This document shows positions 1 through 5,703 of a stretch of 8,307 nucleotides of DNA, one piece after another (position 1 is the stretch's first letter; every line of letters begins with the position of its first letter). The DNA lies in contig CBDVCD010000147.1 in assembly GCA_965372385.1 (NCBI GenBank), positions 1 to 8,307 on the forward strand, written 5' to 3'. Origin of the DNA: JASJBU01 sp965372385 (lineage in GTDB: Bacteria > Pseudomonadota > Gammaproteobacteria > Chromatiales > Chromatiaceae). The notes beneath the pieces are model-generated. The model was not told the DNA's origin and ran no database searches. It saw only the letters and a program-made list of their open reading frames with translations. The translations under genes and the position numbers were made by a program.

Positions 1-1191
1 GGGGCGATGGCGGCATCCCTGCTTCAGCAGGTGGGCCTGGATGTGCTGATCGTGGAAAAGCAGAAATTTCCCCGCTTCGTTATTGGTGAGAGCCTGCTGC
101 CCCGGTGTATGGATCTTCTGCAGGAGGCGGATCTGCTGGATGTAGTGCGGGATCAGGGGTTTATGGTCAAGGATGGGGCCGTATTCAAGCGGGGAGATGA
201 GACCTGCTCATTCAAGTTTTCCCAGCAGTTCACCAATGGCTGGAACTATACCTATCAGGTCCCCAGGGATCGGTTCGATAAGGCCTTGGCGGATGCGGTC
301 GAGGCGAGGGGTACCCCGATTCTCTGGGAGTATGGGGTGACCCAGGTCGATTTTGACGATACGGGACATTCAATGACCACGCTTGAAGGGCCGGCTGGCG
401 ATAATCTCAAGATTTCCGCCCGCTTTATCCTGGATGGCAGCGGTTATGGTCGGGTGCTGCCCCGCCTGCTAGATCTGGATGAGGCCTCAGGCCTGCCGTT
501 TCGTGAGTCCTTCTTTACCCATGTGACGGGAGATAAACGACCTGTTGGAGAGGAAGAGGGACGTATCTGGATCTGTATGATGAACGATAGGGACAATGCC
601 TGGATGTGGATTATTCCCTTCTCCAACGGGAAAACCTCCGTCGGCGTGGTCGCCAAAGCGGATTTTCTTGACCGCTACCCTGAGGATCCAGACGAAAAAC
701 TTCGCGCAATCATGAATGATAGTCCCGCCAGCCGAGAGAGATTGTCTGAGGTGGAGTTTGCCTTTCCGGTAAGGAATATTCGGGGCTATTCCATCTCCGC
801 CAAACGCCTGCATGGGCCCGGTTTCGCGCTGATGGGGAATGCCACGGAGTTTCTCGATCCGGTTTTCTCGTCCGGTGTCACTCTGGCCATGGAGTCCGGG
901 AATCGGGCCGCCAAGACCCTGATTCGGGAACTCAATGGTGGAAAACCGGATTGGGAGAAAGCGTATGCTGATCATCTGATGATGGGGGTGAATACCTTCC
1001 GCACCTTCGTAACCGCCTGGTACGACAATCGCTTGCCCACGATATTCTTCAGTCCCATGAAAGAGGGAATATTTCAGGACCAGATCTGTTCCGTATTGGC
1101 CGGTTATGTCTGGGATCAGAACAATCCATTCGTGAGCCAGAGTGAGCGGGCGGTGGATACGATTGCCAATGCCTGTAAGGTGTTGGCTTAG
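1..1191 (+). CDS. Flavin-dependent halogenase-like oxidoreductase of the APE cluster, 5' end cut off
   Basis: FAD-dependent monooxygenase/halogenase-family flavoprotein, probably cytoplasmic. The frame is open to the window edge. The residues before and around the first ATG (base 7) read like the end of a GxGxxG dinucleotide-binding loop followed by an alanine-rich helix and the beta strand ending in VEK, so the true start lies upstream and the ATG at 7 is internal. Counting from that Met, visible motifs are PRFxIGESLLP (22-32), a lysine in VKDGAVF (K55) resembling the lysine context of phenolic/pyrrolic halogenases, WxWxIP (W199, W201, P204), and FxxPxxSxG (F282, P285, S288, G290). The last two are family signatures of flavin-dependent halogenases. 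GNA (277-279) stands where many relatives have GDA. Proteins of this type recur in aryl polyene clusters, where their reaction is not settled; halogenation or oxidation of the aryl head is inference. It converges on the minus-strand operon, sharing two bases of its TAG stop with that operon's last stop codon. Confidence 0.85.
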   Translation, partial: GAMAASLLQQVGLDVLIVEKQKFPRFVIGESLLPRCMDLLQEADLLDVVRDQGFMVKDGAVFKRGDETCSFKFSQQFTNGWNYTYQVPRDRFDKALADAVEARGTPILWEYGVTQVDFDDTGHSMTTLEGPAGDNLKISARFILDGSGYGRVLPRLLDLDEASGLPFRESFFTHVTGDKRPVGEEEGRIWICMMNDRDNAWMWIIPFSNGKTSVGVVAKADFLDRYPEDPDEKLRAIMNDSPASRERLSEVEFAFPVRNIRGYSISAKRLHGPGFALMGNATEFLDPVFSSGVTLAMESGNRAAKTLIRELNGGKPDWEKAYADHLMMGVNTFRTFVTAWYDNRLPTIFFSPMKEGIFQDQICSVLAGYVWDQNNPFVSQSERAVDTIANACKVLA

Positions 1192-1781
1192 AAATCGAGT
1201 TTCACACCGAATAAAAATTTATCGGAATTGAGCGAGTCATTCGGTTCTTTGATGCCACCATTTGAGAGGTGGTGAAACCGATAGTCCAGGCTGAACTCGC
1301 TCCCGCCAATTTCAAAACGAATACCCACACCGGCTTGATATGAGCCTTTGAACTCTGAACTGGTACCAGGGATCTTCGCACGGGTATAGACGGGGCCACC
1401 CCCAACAAACAGATAGGGTTGGACTGACTGTTCGGGCGCGAAGGTCCAGCAGGACTGGAAGTAGAGCCCGAACATGGGTGGCTCATCCGGTGATTTGAGA
1501 TGGTGCAGGGCGGTTTCGATGAATATCGAACGGCGATTACGATACCATCCTTGGCCTCGGATAATGGATTGAGGTCGCTCATAGCGCAATATCAGATCGA
1601 CGGTTTCAACCCGCTCCTTGGTGTTCCCCCAGCCCGGATGGGAGCTGCCAAAACCCCCGAGTAGGTGCCAGCTGGTGTCCGGTTTATCAGAAATACTGGG
1701 TTGAGATTCCTCCGCGCCGACAGTATTTGTCCAGAATATGGCGGCTAAGCTAATCACAATAAGGCTAGCTAACCGATGCAT
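1188..1781 (-). CDS. PagL-like lipid A 3-O-deacylase (acyloxyacyl hydrolase), outer-membrane beta-barrel
   Basis: Predicted outer-membrane hydrolase that would remove an ester-linked acyl chain from lipid A. The 197-residue precursor has a signal peptide: short basic start, hydrophobic stretch 4-17, and likely cleavage after VGA at residue 23. The mature chain alternates like a small beta-barrel and ends in Phe, as outer-membrane proteins do. Near the C terminus is the family signature HxSNGGIKxPN, with H171 and S173 matching the catalytic His-Ser pair of PagL. The third PagL residue, a Glu 12 residues after the Ser, appears here as Asn (N185) by simple spacing; E179 is the nearest acid. The start is supported by GAGGGA 6 bases upstream of the ATG. 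The gene begins 18 bases after the DUF218 gene, so the two are probably cotranscribed. Its TAA stop overlaps the stop of the convergent flavoprotein gene. The family call is firm; the actual substrate is not known. Confidence 0.85.
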   Translation of the reverse strand: MHRLASLIVISLAAIFWTNTVGAEESQPSISDKPDTSWHLLGGFGSSHPGWGNTKERVETVDLILRYERPQSIIRGQGWYRNRRSIFIETALHHLKSPDEPPMFGLYFQSCWTFAPEQSVQPYLFVGGGPVYTRAKIPGTSSEFKGSYQAGVGIRFEIGGSEFSLDYRFHHLSNGGIKEPNDSLNSDKFLFGVKLDF

Positions 1782-1799
1782 GGGAAATCCCTCATAAGG

Positions 1800-2477
1800 T
1801 CAAGTCACCCGATTGAGCATGCGCTCATTGCCTGTCATCCGCGCCCAGGTTTTTCCCGTGGTGAACCAGAGGATGTAAAAGGTCTCAAACATCAATTTTC
1901 CCAGCACCGCTGGGGTAAGAGTAAACCTCGATTCAGCGGGACATAAAACATGTTTCAGGCCAAGGCTGTTGGCGATCATCCGACTGCGGGCGAGATGGTA
2001 GCGATTGGTGATCAAAGCAGTGGGACCGGGTCTTGTTGACTGCAGCATAGTCCGTGCCTGCCGCAGGTTTTCCAATGTATTGCGAGAGCCCTCCTCGAGC
2101 TGGATGGCGCTGCGGTTTTTAATACCCTTCACCTCAAGATAGTTGAGTCCCGCCATGGCCTCGCTCCGGCGCTCATTCGGAGGAGAGCCACCGAGCAGAA
2201 TGACGATTCTCTTTGGATTTTGTTCGATCAGCTCCAGCGTCTTGTCCAGGCGCCTGTGGTAATCCGAATCAATCCGGCCATTCAGTAGACGTTTGCCAAA
2301 TACCAGCAGGCTGGTGTCACTTTTCGTGTCGCAGCTGCTCGCTCTTGCAGTACGCAAGGCATGGATGTAAGTAATGAGCAGTGGCAGACCCAAACCCATT
2401 CCGACAACCAGGAGGGTGAGAAAGAGGGTAAAGAGACCGTCCCAGTCGATCTCCTGACGGTCAGGGAAGATAGGCAT
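1800..2477 (-). CDS. YdcF/ElyC/SanA-like DUF218 membrane protein
   Basis: A 225-residue protein with one predicted N-terminal membrane segment (about 14-40, rich in L/V/G), followed by a DUF218 (YdcF-like) domain at about 55-205. Family marks in order are VFGKR with R75/R76 downstream (58-76), LLGGSPPNERRSEA (94-107), EEGSRNTLEN (128-137, matching the E..S.NT.EN motif), and TNRYHLARS (157-165, matching the T..YH..R motif). Relatives ElyC and SanA of E. coli are inner-membrane envelope proteins linked to peptidoglycan/undecaprenyl-lipid homeostasis and barrier function; the biochemical reaction is not established. The ATG is the first plausible start, but the bases before it (pyrimidine-rich, CCTCCC) give no Shine-Dalgarno, so translation may be weak or begin elsewhere. 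It sits 66 bases after the lipoprotein gene, with a strong palindrome between, and 18 bases before the deacylase gene. A role in envelope lipid handling for the pigment is inference. Confidence 0.85.
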   Translation of the reverse strand: MPIFPDRQEIDWDGLFTLFLTLLVVGMGLGLPLLITYIHALRTARASSCDTKSDTSLLVFGKRLLNGRIDSDYHRRLDKTLELIEQNPKRIVILLGGSPPNERRSEAMAGLNYLEVKGIKNRSAIQLEEGSRNTLENLRQARTMLQSTRPGPTALITNRYHLARSRMIANSLGLKHVLCPAESRFTLTPAVLGKLMFETFYILWFTTGKTWARMTGNERMLNRVT

Positions 2478-2504
2478 GGGAGGTCTGAGTCCGAAGAGAT
2501 TCCG

Positions 2505-2524
2505 GCGGGGGCGATCGCCCCCGC
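2505..2524. other. Perfect 20-base GC-rich palindrome between lipoprotein and DUF218 genes
   Basis: The bases form an exact inverted repeat, GCGGGGGCGA followed by its reverse complement. In RNA it could fold as an 8-base-pair all-GC stem with a GATC loop. It lies 19 bases after the lipoprotein stop and 27 bases before the DUF218 start, in the minus-strand transcript. No T-tract follows it in the direction of transcription, so it is not a classical intrinsic terminator. It could be an mRNA-stabilising 3' hairpin, a partial terminator or attenuator that lowers expression of the last two genes, or a protein-binding site. Its core GCGATCGC is itself an 8-base palindrome containing a GATC site. 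Confidence 0.6.
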
Positions 2525-2543
2525 AGAGGGTTAGCGTGGGAGT

Positions 2544-2939
2544 TTACAGTACTGACAAGCCGGCCTGTATTGCCCGATCGAGATTCTGCACCCAACCATT
2601 GTAGTTTTTATGGATGCTGGAACCATCATAAGATAATTCTGCGCTGTCTTTATAGGTGATGCTGTAGTTGGTCTTGGAGTATGGGATATCGACCTTGGCC
2701 ATATGTTTACGAAGATGGAGAGTACCGCTGATAAGGCCTGGCTCGGTCTCCTTCATTTGCCAGCCCAGACTGGCGCCCGCAACAATGATGGTCTTCTTAA
2801 TATCCTGGAGGCTCGCTTGCGCGCTGACATCGATGGGAGATTGCTCCACGTTGTAGACAGGTGCGGTCCGGCAACCCAACAGCCCTAGCGTGAAGACCAG
2901 TACTGCGCCAAATAGCATAGTTTTTAGATATTTTGTCAT
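2544..2939 (-). CDS. Small lipoprotein, probably outer-membrane, function unknown
   Basis: A 131-residue secreted lipoprotein. It has a basic N terminus (MTKYLK), a hydrophobic core at 8-21 and a lipobox LLGC with the lipidated cysteine at 23. The residue after the cysteine is Arg, not Asp, which favours sorting by Lol to the outer membrane. The mature part is about 108 residues and ends with a motif containing HKNYNGWVQNLDRAI (110-124), which I recall as conserved in a widespread proteobacterial lipoprotein group without assigned function. A Shine-Dalgarno (GGGAG, 7 bases before ATG) supports the start. It lies 76 bases downstream of the glycosyltransferase gene. It is not obviously the DUF3261 lipoprotein usually described in APE clusters, though equivalence cannot be excluded from sequence alone. 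A role in carrying or anchoring pigment at the outer membrane is inference from position. Confidence 0.8.
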   Translation of the reverse strand: MTKYLKTMLFGAVLVFTLGLLGCRTAPVYNVEQSPIDVSAQASLQDIKKTIIVAGASLGWQMKETEPGLISGTLHLRKHMAKVDIPYSKTNYSITYKDSAELSYDGSSIHKNYNGWVQNLDRAIQAGLSVL

Positions 2940-3015
2940 CTTTGTACTCCCTTTGGTTGCTTTGTTGATGAAAGTTTAATGAAGCGTTGAATATTTGATG
3001 TGATAGTGCATTCCT

Positions 3016-3759
3016 TCATTTAGCTTTCCTTGGATCAGGCGCCAGTTGAATGGCCTGTAACAAGCCCCTTAAATAGAATCCTTGACGCATCAGTCGTCCT
3101 GCAATCATCCGGACGATACGCCAGGTATCTCTCCAGGGTCTGTAGTGGCTGCCCCGCCCGCCTGCGCGATAGATCGATTCGACGGGGACCGAGATACTAT
3201 AAATTCTGTGTCGGGCGGCTTCAATCAGAAATTCGCTCTCGAATACAAACCCCTTCTCCCGGCTGACCTGGATATGAGTGGTTTCCAATGCCTTACGTGG
3301 GTAGAGTCGAAAGCCGGATTGGGAGTCGACCACCGGATAACCGGCCGCCCAGGAGACCCAGAAGTCAGCAAACTTATTCGCAAACAAGCGGAGTTTCGGT
3401 GCGTTCTGCCGCTGCTTGAGCCTGGCGGCAATAATGATCCTCTCCGGGTGAGCCCCAGCTGCTTGCAAGAGCCCTGAGATCTCATCGGGATTGTGTTGTG
3501 CATCGCCGTCCAGCGAAATGACCAGCTGAGCACCCAGAGAGAGGGCATGTTGCAAGCCTCGCTGCAGGCTGTAACCCTTACCCATGTTATGCGGGTTTCG
3601 CAGCAGGGTGACATTCAGCTCCTCGAGTTGCCGATGGCTGTCGTCTTCAGAGCCGTCATCCACCACGATCACCGTAGGGGTCTGTTTGAGCGCACTCTCC
3701 ACCACACTCCGGATGGTCGTGGCTTCATTGTAGATGGGGATAACGACGGCAGTTTGCAT
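3016..3759 (-). CDS. Family 2 glycosyltransferase (DPM1-like), stand-alone
   Basis: A GT-A-fold family 2 glycosyltransferase of 247 residues with no predicted membrane segment, presumably acting at the cytoplasmic face of the inner membrane on a nucleotide-sugar donor. Visible motifs are PIYNE (8-12), VDDGS (33-37), the metal-binding DGD in DGDAQHNP (84-91), and DSQSGFRLY (145-153), the last resembling polyprenyl-phosphate mannosyltransferase-type GT2 enzymes. An E-x-E motif (174-176) lies in the acceptor region. The ATG overlaps the ketoreductase stop by one base (TGATG), with GGAG 10 bases upstream. Family 2 glycosyltransferases occur in APE clusters, some fused to an acyltransferase; this one ends soon after the GT domain with a basic tail (PRKAK), so no acyltransferase is fused. 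Sugar and acceptor cannot be read from the sequence; glycosylation of the pigment lipid is inference. Confidence 0.88.
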   Translation of the reverse strand: MQTAVVIPIYNEATTIRSVVESALKQTPTVIVVDDGSEDDSHRQLEELNVTLLRNPHNMGKGYSLQRGLQHALSLGAQLVISLDGDAQHNPDEISGLLQAAGAHPERIIIAARLKQRQNAPKLRLFANKFADFWVSWAAGYPVVDSQSGFRLYPRKALETTHIQVSREKGFVFESEFLIEAARHRIYSISVPVESIYRAGGRGSHYRPWRDTWRIVRMIAGRLMRQGFYLRGLLQAIQLAPDPRKAK

Positions 3760-4478
3760 CAGGCCATGGCTCCATTGATCGAGATCACCTGGCCGGAGAT
3801 ATAGGCCGCCTCGTCGGAGGCGAGAAAATTCACCAGGGCGGCCACCTCTTCCGGCATACCGGCCCTTTTCATCGGCACCAGCCGGTTGATGGTATCCTGG
3901 TTAAAAATTCCGGCTGTCATGCTGCCTTCGATGATGCCGGGCGCTACCACATTGGCGGTGATACCGCGGGAGGCCAGCTCGATCGCCAGCGACTTGGTGG
4001 CGCCATGCAGGCCCGATTTGGCGGCGGCATAGTTGGTCTGCCCCCGGTTGCCCATGACTCCGGCGATGGAGGAAAGACTGATGATCCGGCCCCAGCGGGT
4101 CGTCATCATGGGCAGGAGCAGGGGTTGGGTAACGTTGAAAAATCCGTTCAGCGAGACATCGATAACCCGCTGCCATTGGGTAGAGGACATGCCCGCCATG
4201 GGGGCATCGTCATGGATGCCGGCATTGTGTATCAGGATCTGCACTGGGCCCTGCTCCAGGAGTTGTTGTAGTCTGGCCTCGGTGGCCATGGTATCCGTGA
4301 CATCGAAGGCAGTCGCTTCAGCGGACCCACCACTATCTCTGATCGACTCGACCAGGGCCTCGGCGCGCTCGATATGCTGGTTGGCGTGTAAGATGATATG
4401 GGTATCCGGGGAGGCGAGACGACGACAGATCGCGGAGCCGATATCGCCACTGCCGCCCGTGATCAATACGCGCTTCAA
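3759..4478 (-). CDS. apeQ: FabG-like 3-ketoacyl-ACP reductase of the APE pathway (ApeQ type)
   Basis: A short-chain dehydrogenase/reductase of 239 residues predicted to reduce the 3-keto group of the growing aryl-polyenyl-ACP with NADPH. It has the TGGSGDIG cofactor loop (7-14), NAG (85-87) and the full catalytic tetrad N111, S137, Y150 and K154 with the spacing of E. coli FabG. The start is a rare TTG. It is chosen because the Rossmann strand begins at once (KRVLITGG), GGAGGG lies 6 bases upstream, and the TTG overlaps the preceding stop as TTGA; the next in-frame Met is residue 64, which would delete the cofactor site. It lies between the dehydratase and glycosyltransferase genes, overlapping both, so translation is probably coupled. 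A housekeeping FabG is possible by sequence alone, but the cluster context argues for pigment synthesis. Confidence 0.88.
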   Translation of the reverse strand: MKRVLITGGSGDIGSAICRRLASPDTHIILHANQHIERAEALVESIRDSGGSAEATAFDVTDTMATEARLQQLLEQGPVQILIHNAGIHDDAPMAGMSSTQWQRVIDVSLNGFFNVTQPLLLPMMTTRWGRIISLSSIAGVMGNRGQTNYAAAKSGLHGATKSLAIELASRGITANVVAPGIIEGSMTAGIFNQDTINRLVPMKRAGMPEEVAALVNFLASDEAAYISGQVISINGAMA

Positions 4479-4915
4479 TGCGATCCCTCCGGTTGTACCA
4501 TGACTGCCAGCTTCCCCTTGGCGATGGGCGATCCTTGCGCATGAACTGCAAAATGGTAGAGCAGATTTCCACCATCAGCCATTAATTGTCTGGCCGTGAC
4601 GGTGAGTGGCGACTCGATCAGATCCAGGCGTTCAACCTGCAACACCACATTTCGTAGACTGACCAGGAAGCCGGGCCGGATTGGCTCACCTGTCTCCCGT
4701 GCCAAGAGACCACCGTGTACCGCCATCGCCTGAGCGCCATATTCGACTGCGTGGATACCGGCAAGCTGCCCATTGTCTCGCAAAGGATTGTCCTCACGCC
4801 GATGTGAATGGCTGAGGCAGACCACGGACTCCCGGTCCCAGGAAAGAACCTCGTCCAGCAGACACATCCTGCCTGCATGGGGTATCAGCTGGCAGAGTTC
4901 GGTCTTTGTTAACAT
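4475..4915 (-). CDS. apeP: Hot-dog 3-hydroxyacyl-ACP dehydratase (ApeP family)
   Basis: A 146-residue hot-dog protein expected to dehydrate 3-hydroxyacyl-ACP to the trans-2-enoyl form, creating each double bond of the polyene. The N-terminal PHAGRMCLLDEV (12-23) carries the likely catalytic His13, and HAVEYGAQAMA (55-65) carries the likely acid Glu58 on the central helix, as in the FabA/FabZ group. Length and both motifs match ApeP-type dehydratases. In the characterised Xenorhabdus system ApeP works as a heterodimer with a second dehydratase, ApeI; no ApeI-like gene is in this window. The ATG has an excellent Shine-Dalgarno (GGAGGT, 6 bases upstream) located inside the end of the CLF gene. 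The two genes overlap by 7 bases, and the ketoreductase start overlaps this stop by 4. Confidence 0.9.
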   Translation of the reverse strand: MLTKTELCQLIPHAGRMCLLDEVLSWDRESVVCLSHSHRREDNPLRDNGQLAGIHAVEYGAQAMAVHGGLLARETGEPIRPGFLVSLRNVVLQVERLDLIESPLTVTARQLMADGGNLLYHFAVHAQGSPIAKGKLAVMVQPEGSH

Positions 4916-5703
4916 GGGCCGACCTCCACAGTCAGACTCAGCTCCGGCAGATAGGGCAGGGTGAGCTGCCGCTGCCCGCCTTTGGCGAGGGTCTGCAGGA
5001 GGGGCAGGGACCTGGCGGCCGGATTGTCCTGTCTGAGTCGTTCGAGTTGTGTATCCTCCAGACGACTCTCTGGGCCATCCCGTTCCAGCCGCAGATCCAG
5101 TCTCGCCAGGTTACCGTCTGCATTGGGTTCAGCCGAAAGCAGCAGGCTGGCAGCGAAGGGCAGGGTTATGGGAATGGGTTCATTCAGGGGGAAAGGGACC
5201 GGATAGTCGTAGGCAACCAGCATGACCGGTTGTTGTTCGGTGCAGGTCTGTACCGCTGCCTCCAGCAGACCACTGGCGAAGCTGCCACCAAGCGCGGCAA
5301 TGCTGGTGGATGCATTCTGGGATCCGGCGGCGATGGAGGCGTAGCCGGCCGGGGCATTGTGCACCGAATTGTGAAAATGGGTGGGTGAGACAGGTCGATC
5401 GTCGGTATCCAGGGCTCGGCAGATCTTATCGACGATCTCCATGTCACCTTCTGAGGAGGCGAAGACCGTGGCCAGATCATTGGCCAGGGAGTGTGCGCCC
5501 AGACCATCCTGCATCGTCTGCAATGCCAGTTTGATGGTGTTGCTGATCCGCCGGCGCTCGTTGGGTTTCAGCATTTGTGGCTTGAGCGCGGGAAGAGCCT
5601 CAGGCTGGTACTCTCTGTCACCGCTCAACACCCCCCGTGCATCCTCCCAGCCAAACAGCCCGGGTGCCACCATGCCTACCGCTTGGATAAAGACCGGGTT
5701 CAT
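4909..5703 (-). CDS. apeC: Half-size beta-ketoacyl synthase chain-length factor (ApeC type)
   Basis: A 264-residue protein matching only the N-terminal half of the thiolase-like KS fold (ketoacyl-synthase-2 type), the usual size for the CLF of aryl polyene systems. It is expected to form a heterodimer with the adjacent full-length KS and shape the pocket that sets polyene length. The segment FHNSVHNAPAGYASIA (110-125) is typical of this family. The region matching the KS nucleophile reads NASTSIAALGG (130-140), with no cysteine, so it should not be condensing on its own. It also lacks the two downstream KS histidine motifs (HGTST and GHTLGAAG). The ATG overlaps the KS stop as ATGA, with GGGAG 6 bases upstream. 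It is not a degraded KS: the frame is intact, the start is well formed and the gene is translationally linked on both sides. Confidence 0.88.
   Translation of the reverse strand: MNPVFIQAVGMVAPGLFGWEDARGVLSGDREYQPEALPALKPQMLKPNERRRISNTIKLALQTMQDGLGAHSLANDLATVFASSEGDMEIVDKICRALDTDDRPVSPTHFHNSVHNAPAGYASIAAGSQNASTSIAALGGSFASGLLEAAVQTCTEQQPVMLVAYDYPVPFPLNEPIPITLPFAASLLLSAEPNADGNLARLDLRLERDGPESRLEDTQLERLRQDNPAARSLPLLQTLAKGGQRQLTLPYLPELSLTVEVGPC

Noticed and set aside
7..9. ATG at base 7 as the true start of the flavoprotein gene
   Set aside because: The frame is open to base 1 and the first residues fit the end of a GxGxxG FAD loop, so a start here would remove the FAD-binding motif; the gene is cut by the window edge.
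487..975. 162-codon open frame on the minus strand inside the flavoprotein gene
   Set aside because: It lies wholly opposite a gene with clear family motifs, shows no recognisable domain and has no independent start signal that I can see; similar open frames oppose most genes in this window.
2940..3015. Terminator or separate promoter in the gap before the lipoprotein gene
   Set aside because: Only a 7-base inverted repeat (AATGAAG/CTTCATT) with a loop of roughly 30 bases and no good -35/-10 pair were found by eye; this does not support a call either way.
3493..3804. 103-codon open frame on the plus strand across the glycosyltransferase/reductase junction
   Set aside because: It overlaps two genes with intact motifs on the other strand and has no recognisable protein features.
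4909..5703. CLF gene as a truncated or decayed ketosynthase
   Set aside because: The size of about 264 residues and the missing cysteine are normal for the APE chain-length factor family; the frame is intact with good start signals.
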